In this document: positions 23,473 to 35,733 of the stretch, one piece after another
Layout: every line of letters begins with the position of its first letter
How positions within the stretch are numbered: position 1 is the stretch's first letter
Source: Bursaphelenchus xylophilus
Lineage: Eukaryota; Nematoda; Chromadorea; Rhabditida; Aphelenchoididae
Length of the DNA stretch: 64,000 nucleotides
NCBI GenBank assembly: GCA_904066235.2
Contig: CAJFCV020000003.1
Location: forward strand, 4,154,001 to 4,218,000
Direction: 5' to 3'
Notes under the pieces: generated by a model
The model's input: the letters and a program-made list of their open reading frames with translations, nothing else
Told to the model about the DNA's origin: nothing
Database searches by the model: none
Made by a program: the position numbers and the translations under genes

Positions 23473-25632
23473 CTAGAATCCAAAAAAGTTATTTTCATTT
23501 TTGTCGCCGCTATTTGACAAGTTGAAATTGAATTGATTATCATCTCCAATCTCCTCCGCCTCATCCGAATTGAACAAATTAAAGTTAAATCCACCATCAT
23601 GAGTATCGTTACCGGCGGAATTGCCCGCCAAATTGAGAAAATCGCTTGCTGGATCCGCCGAATTCATGCTGGTATCGATGATCTGTCCCAATATATCCCC
23701 ATCTACATTTTGGGACCCGTTTTTGGTGGGGTCAAAGTTGCTGAACGAGAAGGAAGTATCTGAAATTAAAAAGATTACACATTTCCTAGATCACGGATAA
23801 TAAAAAAAGCCTAGATCGTCTTACCTTCGATATTGAAAACAGGTTCACTCGCCTTCTTCTTGCCCAATTTCTTGTCTGGGACCTTTGGGACCGCAAAAAC
23901 AGGGGATTTGGGTGAAATTCTATTTACATCTTTGTTCTGACTTGTCAACGAGAGAGAATCGCCCAATTTGAAGCTGTCATCCTTTTCCTAAACACAGAAT
24001 TGAACAAAAAAAAAACAACTTACCTCATTGTCATCGATGATGATACTATTATTCTCATCATCATCCACATGGAAACCGAATCCTTCACCACCTCCGATCT
24101 CTCCCTCCCTATTTTCCTTCTCATTTTGCTCTTCGAACGATTTGTCGTCATGAAGCAGCACACTATCAGAACGATTTTGCTCATCATCATCATCTGCAAT
24201 AACCACCGAATCTTCTTGGCTTTCGTTCACTTGGGGCATTTCTTCTTCAACTAAACGACAAGTACAATATAAAAATTTTTGATTTTAGGCCAAATTATTA
24301 ATTAAACCTTTCCAAAAAAACTCGTACCTTGACTGTCATTTTCTTCCAGATCTTGTTGATCCTCCTCCATAATGTCTTCTTCTTCCAATTCATTACTCCG
24401 AGGATCTTGTGAACTGTAATCCGAGACGAAAGGAATTGGCTGGCTGTTCATTTTAGTGGAAATTACACTCTCTGCATCGCTGGAGTATCCTTTTTGCTGC
24501 GAAGCAATCTTTTCGACATCAACTTTCGGCCGAACATGAACTTCTTGAGGTTTTACAACATTCTCCTTGCTATGCAATGGTCGAGCCGTCGGAGGGCGAG
24601 GTGTGTCCACATGAGAATGGTTTATGATCTCTGGAGATTTGCAATCCTCTTCCAAGGAGTCATCAGTAGTGGAATTGAACTAAAAATAAAAGACGAAACG
24701 ATTGAAAACCTTACTTTAGCATTTCTGACCAAGAAAACGGCCAATTTTTTCCTCTGCTCGTGGATTTTCTTGGCGGTAAGTACTGATTCCAGAATAAAAT
24801 CGCGGTAATTCAGCCGCCGATAACGATCCACTAAAACGATTCATAAAACCAACACAATTTTTATCTTACACTTGTCGTAGGCCTCATGAAACAGTTTTAA
24901 CTCCTCATCGTATCGTTCTTTTATTTTTATCTTCTCGTGTTCAGCGTTCTCAGCCCGAAATTTTGCCTAAAAGATGAACATACATAAAATAAAACTTGAA
25001 TACCTGATGCAGCTGCTCAAGCCATTTTCGATCCTTCAGCTCTTCCTCATACGCTTTCTTGGCCAACTTGAGCTGATTCAAGTCTGGAATCTCCACACTT
25101 TCTTCGTCCGAGGACACCTAAAATTAATTCCGCACCTCAATGCAGATTCTTACGTCAGAATCCCGATAAATACACGACTCGAACATTGCCTTCATCTTCA
25201 AATTGCGTGCCAGCTCATCTTTCTTGGCTTGGTGAAGGCGCTTCAGAGTGTTCAAACGATCCAACTTGGCTTGACCCTCCCGTTCAAGAGTCGTTTTCTC
25301 TTCCATCAACGATTTTAGATGCTCCTTCAAGGCTGGAATAAAAAATAATTCATATTGCAGTAGGCAAAACAGAACCTTGATTCAATCAAAACATCACATA
25401 AAATTTTCGCTTACCATTAGTTTCGCAATGTTTCAGCTTCAGCTTTCTCTGGAGTTCAGCATGTTGAGCAACTAAAACTTGAAGTTCAAAAATAAAAAAG
25501 AAACTTACTCAGGGCATTGACATTAACCGCATCTCTGCTGGCTCCAGGATTTGCTGTGGAAGCCATTTTTGACGCAAACTTGTCAGCTCCACCCAAGTGG
25601 CCACCCAGTTGACGACTTCGGACGAATTCCAT
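23473..25632 (-). CDS. Coiled-coil protein with acidic middle and FNFNL-repeat tail, unknown function (571 aa)
   Basis: Ten exons on the minus strand: 25632-25509, 25471-25415, 25332-25154, 25117-25004, 24966-24870, 24830-24715, 24679-24328, 24250-24024, 23987-23825 and 23759-23473; phases are consistent throughout. Residues about 42-220 are strongly helical and charged (LKEHLKSLMEEKTTLERE, KKAYEEELKDRKWLEQ), predicted coiled coil. Residues about 230-430 are disordered and acidic (EEEDIMEEDQQDLEE, IADDDDEQ). The C-terminus carries two near-copies of a short motif, FNFNLFNSDE and FNFNLSNSGD, and ends in FFGF. This is a scaffold-like architecture, as in many cytoskeletal, centrosomal or cell-cycle proteins, but no family is recognised. 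It is probably the first gene of the operon with the gene at 22064-23275. Confidence 0.72.
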
Positions 25633-26485
25633 GGACCTTGAAGGGAATTTATCGTTAAAAAAGTTTTCGTGGTGGGACGCAGAACCGTTGGTAATGATGG
25701 TCAAAATACAATGTATAAAATGGACAAAAGTAGTAAAAACTGCTGTGCATATTGCAGTTACCCCATTTTTATGTCTACCTTTAGAATTTTCAATGGAATA
25801 ACGCACATGATCATAGGTTATTTTAGTCTTGTTGTGAATGACGATTTATTTCTCATCATCTCACCAGTTTATTGTCAAAGTATCCCGGAGATCGTGTTAA
25901 CACGCTGCATTTGGATCAAGAGACTTTACACGTATTTTCTGACATAGAATATTGAGAGAAACAAACTCTAAAGACGATAATAAGGGTTCACGAAATTTCG
26001 TCCATCGTTATTGAAAGGTTTCAGCTTCAAGATCATCATTATTACAAGGTAAGACTGCAGTTGAAGAGAAATGAAAAAGGCACCGTTTTCACTAAGTCTG
26101 AACTAATTAGTTATTGAAAATTCGTGGGAACCAATTGCATTAGGCAGTAATTTACAACAAGTTTTGGGCTTTGCCTGAAATATGTATGATGGGCGCCGGT
26201 GTAAGCGATCTGTTGCGATTGTGTGCTTTATAAGATGGACGCAATGTGAAGTCATTTAGAAGAGCTCTGTGAGTCTGATTCTCCCACATAATTCTCAGAT
26301 TTTGCTGCCGGTGATGTAAAAATTGATGATGAAACTACTGCCAAATACATCATTGGTAATGTTTCGTACTTCAGAAAAAAAAAACAAATGTCATGTTTAT
26401 AAAAAATATAAGATCGATACCAGTTTGTAATGAATATACAACCAACAACAAGCAGTGAAAAATAATACTGAATTGTTTGAACTTT
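25633..26485. other. Intergenic region, no gene seen
   Basis: Lies between the start of the coiled-coil gene and the 3' end of the costars gene, both on the minus strand. It must hold the operon promoter, but no TATA box or clear element stands out. A frame at 25669-25947 (+) overlaps the first exon antisense and is probably chance. Confidence 0.45.
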
Positions 26486-27181
26486 TTACTTTTTGACCGT
26501 AACCACCGCTGCCGGGTCTCCACTGAACTCAACATTACATCGGATGTCATCGATCGACATTAGCATTACAATTGGCTTGTGGTCATCTTGGCGCTGATAT
26601 AACATTTCCCCGTCGAACGTTAGTAACTTGTATTTGCGGGCTCTTATTAGGAGACCAACCACCTAGAAGAAAATGATTAGGAAGTCAACAAAAGGCACAG
26701 TTTTGAGTTTGATTTACACTATCTTCATGTTTTGTCTAGCGCAATTTCAGCTTAGCCCCATTACCTTATCCGAATAAAACTCATAGAGCTTGAAGAGATA
26801 GCCGAATTTGATTGTCCTGCTTTCCAACGGGCCTTCTCCGTATTTATGGATAATCTCGCACAGATGTAAAACCTGAAATAAAGCAGTCGTAATGTCGGGT
26901 GTGTGATTTTTACCTGATTCAAAATATAATTTCCGGCCTTGATTCCTCTTTTCTCCGTCAGCGATCCCTTAGTGGGCCTGCCGTAATCAGAAGCTGACTT
27001 GTCATACTGTTGTTGCTCGTATGTGTTAGAAAATGGATTTCTAAATAGTTCAGAGAATGAAATATACAGTAAAAAATCTACATAACCTACAGAAAAGCTC
27101 TTAAAGCCCTTACTTTTTCAATTTGTGATCAGTATCGTCAGCGATTGTATTGAATTTGGATATCGTATTTCGGACACTCAT
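26486..27181 (-). CDS. Costars-domain protein (ABRA/ABRACL-like), 159 aa
   Basis: Four exons on the minus strand: 27181-27114, 27040-26914, 26872-26765 and 26662-26486; phases 2, 0, 0 agree. Residues about 20-55 are polar. The C-terminal 100 residues match the costars fold: an LHLCEIIHKYGE helix, TIKFGYLFKLYEFYSDK, then VVGLLIRARKYKLLTFDGEMLYQ, and a final VMLMSIDDIRC strand. Costars proteins bind actin or regulate actin and Rho/SRF signalling (STARS/ABRA, ABRACL). The length suggests a costars module with an N-terminal extension rather than the roughly 80-aa ABRACL form. TTATTTTTAG ends 14 nt before the ATG, consistent with trans-splicing or a 5'-UTR intron. The gene appears complete. Confidence 0.85.
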
Positions 27182-28568
27182 TTCGGATGATTGACCTAAA
27201 AATAAGAAAAAAATAAAAAAAAGAACTTTACTATTAGTAATAAGGCTGTACGGGAAAAAACAAAAACACGAGAGAACGAGCAAAGAAGTGGCAAAATCTT
27301 CACGGATTTATTCTTGGAAAAGGCGAGATCAAAACATTCTTTGGAACGGCAGACAGCTGTTAAGGATGAGGGGTTAGCTGAGAATCCTAATATGAGGGCT
27401 TCAAAAAGTTAAAAGCAAAATAGTATTTGGTGTCATAAATTGTCACTGTTTTGAGTAATGTCTCAAAAAAAAAGATTTTTGAATAGCAAAGCTGGAGCTA
27501 AAATTTTTAGGATACAATTGTAAGGTCTATTTAGTGTAAGCAAAGTTCATAGAAAGCCGATGATACAAAAATTAGGCCATTTCTTCTTTAAAAGTTATTT
27601 CCCACAGCTTCCATAGCCAAAAACTTTCTAATTTTTTCAAAGATCATCCTTTAAGATTCTCCAGTACATACAAATATTTAGCAGGATAATATAATAGAAG
27701 TCCAATCCCAGATCTGCAAAATATATAGTCCATGTTTTGGCCCGGTTCCTAAAAACAAACGACCTTTTCTTGATTGGGGATTAACCCGGTTTTGAAAACG
27801 TCAGCTGGCATTCCGATTTCCTCACGTTGGAACGCTTGCGAAACGGGATTTGAATGAGACGGATCAAATTTTCACTTTTCTCTCTTGAGATCTTTTGGCC
27901 CCCGGGGGCTCGAGAAAAAATAAATAAAGAAAATTTAATTCCCGATCCCGGGACAATACGAATACGTTTTTTTCGAGAGCTTGGGTTCACGCGGACCGGG
28001 GAAAGTTTTGAGGATTTGTGGATTAATAGAGCTTGATTGATTAATTTTAGTCATCAATAGTATAACAAGTTCATCTTTTTGGTGCTGGTCGTATATCTCT
28101 ATATGGGAAATAATTCTTTGCATAATAATAGAAAAATATTATGAGAGACTATAGAAAATGGAGAGAGACGGCCATAGGAAAATCATTTTTCAGTTAGATC
28201 TTTGTGAGTTTTAAGAAAATTTCATTTGTATAGTGATAGGGTACACAAAAGATTAAAAGCAAATGTGTTCTTTTCAAAAAAGGTGTCGAAAACACATTAT
28301 GTTTCCAACCATGAAATGTCGCTAGCTCCTGCAAATTTCTCATTACAGATCTTGCAGATTGTTGGTTTGCTATTTTGCTATTCCAATTCCCCTTGAACAA
28401 GAAACAAAGTTTGTTCTTTATCCGTCTAGGCTTTTCTCCGAAGTTCGAGAGGCCAATTCTTTGAACACTGTTTTACAGAACTTGTTTTTCCTTGAAAATA
28501 AAAGATCTTTGGTTTCAAACTGCCTGTTTATTACTAATAATAATATTCTGCAACAATTCGTAAATGCT
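27182..28568. other. Intergenic region, no gene seen
   Basis: AT-rich, with overlapping frames on both strands at 27781-28123 around a GC-rich patch (gcccccgggggctcgag), none with splice signals or family motifs. It includes the promoter side of the costars gene and the 3' side of the first chemoreceptor gene. Confidence 0.45.
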
Positions 28569-30194
28569 TTACCCAATCACCGAGGCTGTATTTTCCATTG
28601 CCGCAACAACAATCGGCTCCGGTTCTGAGCTGACTTTTCCACAAGTAATTGTAAAGAGAAATTGTTTCATTTTCAATACCAAGAAGTTTCGATAGGGTTT
28701 CACAAAGTACAGAGTAATCAGTGAATTTACAGCACCATAAAGATCAATGAAAAGTATCGCCAACTCCATGACAACATGACTTCCTCCACGAAAATTTGAG
28801 GCAACAAGAATGATTCCGATGGAAACAGGAAGGATGATGAAAAAGAAGGGGGTTGAAAGCTGAAAAATGTATTTTATAAAATACGGTCTCATCAGATCAG
28901 GCAGTGGAAGTTAATTTGACGAAAATGTATAGCCGAGGTTCGAACTTTTGTAGGCATATGCGAGGTGGCCCCTTGCAAGGGAAGTTTATCGTGGAAGACT
29001 AAATTTTGTCCTGCTCTATGCAATGACGTTTGCCGTTTTTTCTGAGGCCAGCGGTCGGCGACAAACCTCCTTGTTCGTCAAAAATTTTTGCTTACATTAG
29101 AAATTGGTCAAGGCTGTGCGTTTCTTTTTGTAGTTTTAAACCCAAGAAAATATGCATAGGGTTTTTATAGGCTCAACGACCAGACTAGTTAATTCCTCTT
29201 CTAGAAACTACTAGAAACTTTTACAAAACCCACAGAGCTACTTTTCCTTACCTGAATACCCAAAGCAATAGTCAGCTGCCGATGTAATCGATAAGTCACC
29301 TTGGAGAAACTAGCCTTTTTTGAGTCCAAAATTCTCAAAATCATATAAACGCAGCCAATTGAGATCACTTCTGCCGCGAAAAACCCGAAGAAAACTAGGC
29401 CTGCGGCAATTGCCGTGAATTCGTTACCAGTGTTGAGTAGGAACACAACTTTCCCCGAGATGTCCGGGATCACACTTCCCGGGTAGGTCGGCTGGACTTC
29501 GAGCAGCTTGCTGTAAACTTCCTAAAAAATTTAAAAAACGGTGGTTGAAAAAGTTTGAGCGCCTACATTTTGTGGGACTTGCATTTTATTGGCCAAGAAA
29601 ACAGTGCCGGCGGTAATAAAGAAAGTTGCGACGTAACAAGCAATCCAAGTGTTCCATGAAATTACAAATTCTAAAATCCGTTGATCGGCCTGAAGGATGG
29701 CAAAGCGATAAATAATGCAAGCACACTGAGTGGACATCGCATAGCCCGCACTATTGATTATGAAGGCTGTCTGCAAACATTAGGTCCATAATCATCACGA
29801 ATCTAGCTATAGCGAAAAAATGTTGTCATACTTTGGCTATAGTATTACATAAACAGACGGAAAACAGTTGCTTACCGATATAACAGCGCCGTGATTTTCA
29901 AAGTATCTTAGAGGCCCTTCGATGATAGCTCCTTGAAACGGATATATCGGATATGGTTTTACCAGGATTCCCAATGAAAATGCGAAGAGGAAATCCATTA
30001 CCTACAAACATCCGACGTAACTTCAGCTCGCAGAAATCAGAGCTACTCACAGTGAAATTGATGAGAAATCGCTTGTATGTCCTCATGCCTTCAGGTGATT
30101 CAAATAAGACCACATAAATCACAATAATCGGCAATACCATAGACAAAATGCTGACGGAAGATATGGCGATACTAAAATATAAAGCCGTATCCAT
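28569..30194 (-). CDS. Seven-transmembrane chemoreceptor 1 (Str-superfamily, srh/sri-like), 344 aa
   Basis: Five exons on the minus strand: 30194-30051, 30001-29876, 29770-29567, 29521-29252 and 28859-28569, all introns phase 0. Family features: TM1 followed by ESPEGMRTYKRFLINFT, exon 2 with LVKPYPIYPFQG before TM3, CACIIYRFAILQ in TM3/4, a long hydrophobic TM5 with GFFAAEVISIG, the loop YRLHRQLTIALGIQ leading into TM6, and ITLYFVKPYRNF after TM7. Receptors of this superfamily act in ciliated chemosensory neurons, sensing environmental chemicals through G proteins; the ligand is unknown. The exact class (srh, sri or a related lineage-specific class) cannot be fixed by eye. Intron 4 is unusually long (about 390 bp). 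Confidence 0.82.
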
Positions 30195-30334
30195 TAAATC
30201 CCAGATGACCAAGGTCTGTCTTGAAGGTTTAAATGTTTAAAAATACGACTCTCAGAACATAGGTGACTCAAATCACCTGGCATTTTAAATCGCCAACCCC
30301 CAAGTTGTTCACGACATGTTCAATCATCATTTAT

Positions 30335-32058
30335 TCAGCCCATTATGCTGGCAAGCGTGGTTTCAGGCGCCATAACCACGATGACTTCCGGTCCTTTCCC
30401 GAATCTTCCACAGGACAGATAGCGAAGAGCCAGCTTTAATTTGTTCGACAAGTAAACTCGATAAGGTTTTACAAAGTAAAGGGTGATTAGAGAGTTGGCG
30501 GCGCCATAGAAGTCAATGGAGATGACAAAGAACTGACTGTAGCTCTCGTTTACACTCCAGTAATTGTAAGTCGCCAAAATGCCAAGCGTTACCGGGAAAA
30601 TTATGAAGATGAATGGGGTAAGGAGCTGAAAATTGTAAGTGAGATAAAAAAGTTTAGGAATGTGGAAAAATGCATGGCTGAAGTCAGAAAGACCACAAAA
30701 ATGTTGCCAAAGAATGCTTTTTCTCTGTTTTTTCCTTTGATTTTCTGCAGTATACCTTGTTGATACCTTACCTGAGCCCCCAACGCAATAGTAAGTTGTC
30801 GGTGCAACTTATACGTAATACTGGAAAAGCTCTCCTTTTTTGCTTCCAGTTCATGTAAAATCATAAAAACACACCCAAAAGAAATAAACTCGGCTGCGAA
30901 GAATCCAAAGAATACAGCGCCACCCGTGATGGCCGCAAAAGTATTGTCATAATCAAAGTAAACCACTACTTTGCCACTTATGTTAGGTAATTTTTGATTA
31001 ATATAAGGCTGAACAAGTGCCATTTTCCCCAAAATTAACTGAAAATAAACGGTTAGCGTACACTTTACAGTCAATTTTTTCAAGATAGAAAGATTTGAGC
31101 TGACCTCTTGAGGAATTAGAAATTGTTTCAACAAAGACGCTGCAAAAATACACACGCCAAATGCTGATATATAACAGACAATCCAGGTTGTAGTAGACAC
31201 CACAAAGTCGACTATTCGAGGGTCTTCTTGGAGGACCGCGAATCGATAAATAATGCAGGCACACTGAGTAGACAGCGCATAGCCAGCAGTCGCGACAAGC
31301 CCACCTGCCTGAAAATTTATGCAGGGTAAAAACGTCGGGTTCAGAGGGATCCTTTTCTGTGTATTTTTGTAAAGTTTATCTATAATATTAGTTTGACCAA
31401 AAACAGTAATTGAATTTACCGTTTCAAGGTTAAGCCTTCAAAAAGAAAAAATTTCAGAAATGTCAAAAAAAATATTTACAGTGGCGTACCTGATCCAATA
31501 GCAAAAAACGTATCGTTTTACCTCCGGGAAGCATAAATATAGCAAAATACATCCCTCTTCAACTAATGAAAGCGCCTTCTCTCTGACGAAAAGAGCGTGC
31601 GCGCTTTTTGAAGTTGGAGTTTTTTCACTTGGAAAGGCAGGTATATTTTGCCACATTTTGATACTTTCTGGATGCAAAATGGAACGCTTTTTGCCAATGG
31701 ACCAGATCCGCCAATGTAATAATACATTGCAGCTCTTTTCCATACCGCAGCAAAAGCTCCATAGCTTCCAAGATGTCTAAAGAGCCCGTTGATCACAAAT
31801 CCGCTGTAAGGAAATAATGGGTCTGGATTTGACAGAACCCCCAGAGTAAAGGAAAAGAGAATGTCATGAATCTAAAAAGAGAATCTTCACATCATCCTAT
31901 GGCCTCCGACTTGCCGTAAAATTGATGATAAACCTTCGGTAAGTCCCCATCGAAGCTGGCGATTCAGTAATAACGACATAGATCACAGTTAACGCCAAAG
32001 ATATTGAAATAAAGCTCGTAATGTACAGATAAACCGTATATGAACTTAAATCCACCAT
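30335..32058 (-). CDS. Seven-transmembrane chemoreceptor 2, 343 aa
   Basis: Five exons on the minus strand: 32058-31915, 31871-31746, 31308-31105, 31038-30772 and 30625-30335, phase 0 throughout. The first intron (43 bp) starts with GC rather than GT (ACG|GCAAGT), a permitted minor donor. Motifs: ESPASMGTYRRFIINFT, NPDPLFPYSGF, CACIIYRFAVLQ, YKLHRQLTIALGAQ and LYFVKPYRVY. Intron 2 is about 440 bp and holds no recognisable element. Only 140 bp separate it from receptor 1 and 177 bp from receptor 3, so the genes form a tight head-to-tail array. Confidence 0.82.
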
Positions 32059-32235
32059 TTACTCGTGTACTTTACAGAGCTTGCGTAATTTCTAAACCGG
32101 TCTGCGGTTCCATCTTAAATAATATCACCTGGCGACTGGATTTTAAACATAAATTTGTGTACATAACGTAAAAGTGAAATGATTTTAAACAATTTGAGAA
32201 AAGACTACTTTATGCATAATATGCAGGATTACGTT

Positions 32236-33576
32236 TCACATCAACGCCGAGATTACTGTACTTTCTGGGGCTGAGACCATTACTATGGGAACTTCTTTAC
32301 AAAGCCGGCCAACAGAGACAAACTGAATAAAAGCTCGGATTTTGGACAGTAAAAAGTCGCGATAAGGCTTGATAAAATATAGCGTAACTAGCGAATTGGA
32401 GCAGCCATACAGCTCAATGAAGTTGATGATCATCCTCCCAGCATCCAGGCTCAATTTCCATCGAAATATTTGGATGACTCCATAGGAGACGGGAAGAACG
32501 ATAAAAAGAAATGGAGTTAGAAGCTGAAATTGAACAACGAACTTGTTTTTTCAACACAATCTTTACCTGAACACCCAACGCAATGGTCAGTTGTCGATGA
32601 AGTTTGTAGGTAATCTTGCTGAAGCTCTCTTTCTTTGCTTCTAACATCCTTAGTAAAACAAAGACAAACCCGAGCGATACAACCTCGGCTATAAAGAACC
32701 CAACTGTGATAAAGACTCCAGCAGCAAGCCCGTATTCACTTCGGTAATCAACATAAAGGATGACAGTTCCGTTGAAGTTGGGAAGCGGGAGTCCGAGGAT
32801 CTGGCAGTCGGCGGTCAAAAGTTCTCGAACTCTCTGGAAACAATGGTAGAAAATAAATACTTTTACAAGGGCTTACAAGGAAAGATTTGCTTTCGTAGCT
32901 TTTTATTAACAAAAGCTTTTTAAAGCTTTTTAAAAAATATAGGCATGATTTGCGATTAATTTTAAGCAAACCTTTGAAATTCCCCTATTAATCTCAGCAT
33001 CCTTACCTCTTGCGATGGCTGAAGTCGTGCAAAGATAAAGACCGACACGGCACTCACAAACGCCGAGATCAAATAACCATAGACCCAAGACTTCCACGAA
33101 AGCACCAGGTTCATCCACCACTGCGAATTCTGAAGGACCGCGAACCGATAGGCTAGGCAACAACATTGCGTGGATAGGCAGTAGCCAGCAGTATTAATTA
33201 TCAGCAGTAACTAAAAATAAAAAGAAGGCACAAAGAACATACTGCCAAAACAGCACCAGTATCTCCGAGGTATCGAATCGGACCTTCAATGTACCCGCCG
33301 GCAATTGGGAACAACGGATTGGGCTTGACTAGAACACCAAGGGTAAAACAAAAGGAGAAGTCGAATATCTGAAGATTACAGGCTTCGTATATGCACAGAT
33401 AATACATAGGGATTCAATAAACAAAAATAAAGTCAAGAACTTACAGTAAAATTGATGATATATCTCGTATACCCCGTCATATTTCGAGGTGAATGAAAGA
33501 GGACGACATAAATCACAAGTCCAGACAAGAGAACGGAGAAGATACTGGCTATTAGGAATAGAGTATCAAGGAACAT
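32236..33576 (-). CDS. Seven-transmembrane chemoreceptor 3, 338 aa
   Basis: Five exons on the minus strand: 33576-33445, 33368-33243, 33210-33007, 32833-32567 and 32523-32236, all phase 0. Exon 1 is 12 nt shorter than in most paralogues. Motifs: FHSPRNMTGYTRYIINFT, VKPNPLFPIAGG, TQCCCLAYRFAVLQ, YKLHRQLTIALGVQ and LYFIKPYRDF. Residues PESTVISALM close the protein, like the MAPESTLN tail of receptors 7-10. No lesion seen. Confidence 0.82.
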
Positions 33577-34291
33577 GCGCAGCTCTAGATGAGTTTTCCT
33601 TCAGTTATGCGGCAGAATGGCACATTTTCACCTGACCGACGTTTTCAAAGTTCGAAATACGGTGAAAGCTATGAAGAATGTGGTGTCTTGTGGCTTATTC
33701 TGGTGTCATTATATGTCTCTGTGTTTGATGTTTGATATAAGGAGGGAAAGGTTGTGTCAAAAAAGATCAACAGGAAATCTTTCCGCCGATTATAAGGATT
33801 TCGAAGGTCCCAAAAAGTTATGTAACAAATTTGAGCGGTTTTTATCCTCTTTTGCTTTCTCCACCTGGAGCACTTTCCTTGCTAAATACTTACTTATTTT
33901 AATGTCCGACTTAATTGATACATTTAAGAGGGGTTCCAAGTAAATTCAATTTTTTTTTGCTCGACGCTCAAACGTGAGTTTCGCCCATGTCGAATTTTCT
34001 GTTCCGCACTGTACAAGGTCAGCAATAGCCTGAAATTTGGCAAGGTAATTCTTGCCACTGTACCCTTCAGAACAAGTTTTATCCCGTGGGCTTTGCGCGT
34101 TCCAAGGTAAAAAATTCGATTTGGGCGAAACTGATGGTTGAGCATTATGGGCAAAAAAATTAGGATCTACTCGGGACCCCTCTTATGCGTACTCTCATTC
34201 CGTTTCCCACAAAAAGTTTCAAAGCGTAACACTTTAATCATAACAATTGTAAAGATATAAAAATATCTTTAGCCATGGGTTCAAATAACAA
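33577..34291. other. Intergenic region containing a MITE
   Basis: Between receptors 3 and 4. The right half is the small inverted-repeat element at 33925-34185. The rest shows no gene. Confidence 0.45.
33925..34185. mobile_element. MITE A, about 260 bp with about 37-bp imperfect terminal inverted repeats
   Basis: TTAAGAGGGGTTCCAAGTA at the left end is mirrored by the right end, which reads ...GGGACCCCTCTTA before tgcg. The repeats stay alignable through a T-run (aattttttttt and aaaaaaatt). No coding capacity. The TA at the ends hints at a TA-targeting transposon family. Confidence 0.6.
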
Positions 34292-35286
34292 CTACATCAA
34301 TAGCGATTCGATTGGATGAACGGGAGTTACACTCAGCCGTTTCTCGATGATATCATGACGTTTCAGCCGAAGAAAACCTCGGATTTTGTAGATTACAATA
34401 CTCCGATAAGGCTTGATGAAATAAATTGTAATCGCCGAATTCGCGAAGCCATAAAGCTCAAAGCAAATTATAATGATGCGACCGGGTAGTTTGGAGGAAT
34501 AGGCGTTGATGTAGAGGATAAACAGGATGGCCAGGAAGGGGAGCAATATGAAGAGAATTGGAGTGAGTAGCTGAAATTCGATTTTTTAGAGTTTAAGTGA
34601 GAGGTGACATCTTATACGAAGAAAATTTTTTATGACTTTTCTCTCACTTGCGCGCCTAAGGCGATGGTCAGTTGCCGATGCAGTTGATATGTGCGTTTTG
34701 AAAACTTATCCTTTTTGCTTTGCAATTCCTTGAGGATGAAAGTAACGAAGCCGATGGAGACAAACTCAGCCGTGAAGAATCCAAATAACACGAAAGATAA
34801 AGTAACCATTGAGAGATCACCAGAGACGTCGCAGTACATAAAGACCTGGTCTTTGGTTACCGGGATCTCAGCCAGCGGAAAAGAAACGGCGGTTTTTTTG
34901 ATTCTGTCGGGAATCAGCTAAAAAATAAAATTTTATTTTGCACAGTGCAAAGTACAAGAGACAAAAACGAAAATAAACGTTAAAAAATATCGTTCAAAAT
35001 TCATTTCTTACAGATTGTGGAACCTGAAGTTTGACAATGTAGATCTCAGCGATAACAGTAATAACAACGGAAATTGCAAACGTTTTGGCCCAGGATCTCC
35101 ACGAAAGCACAAACGCCAAAAATTCTTTGCTGTAAAGGACGGCGAAGCGATACGCAAGGCAGTTGCATTGCGCAAGAATAGCGTGTCCGCCGGCAACTGT
35201 GAGGAAAACAATCTGAAAAAATTTTATCATTGAAAACTTCTTTTTTATCAAATAAGGTATTTCTCTTTTCTTTAGCATCTACCAGC

Positions 35287-35434
35287 CTGTCGGGAAAATA
35301 ATGAGGGCTCTGTCGCTTCCTATTAGATCATATCGCCGTTGAGAAAATGAATTGTATGACGACCAAATCAAATTGTTTTTTACCTCAGTGACATGATCGG
35401 AGCAGCGACTTTGTGCCCATTATTTTCCCGACAG
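35287..35434. mobile_element. MITE B, 148 bp, in intron 2 of receptor 4
   Basis: Starts CTGTCGGGAAAATAATG and ends with the perfect inverse CATTATTTTCCCGACAG (17 bp), with weaker symmetry for about another 14 bp (TCGCT and AGCGA). No open frame and no clear target-site duplication. Confidence 0.7.
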
Positions 35435-35733
35435 ACTCATTTCTAATCAGTAGAAATCATTGAATATCAAAATCTGGACATCACTGTTCTAGAAAACCCC
35501 TTCTTTAGCTTACCGACAACTCCCTCCAGGATCTCCAAAATATCGAAACAACCCGTTGACAGAAGCACCAGTAAATGGAAAAATCGGTTCCGGTCGGACA
35601 AGGACGCCGAGGACAAATGAAAAAATGAAATCCCAAAGCTAAAATACGCCATTTCCCATTTATTCGGTCGATTCTTACCGTAAAATTGGCAATAAATCTC
35701 GTATATCCCCGCATATTGGATGGAGAGTGCATA

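Noticed and set aside
27781..28123. Overlapping small frames in the costars/receptor 1 intergenic region
   Set aside because: They lie on both strands over a GC-rich patch, without splice sites or recognisable motifs.
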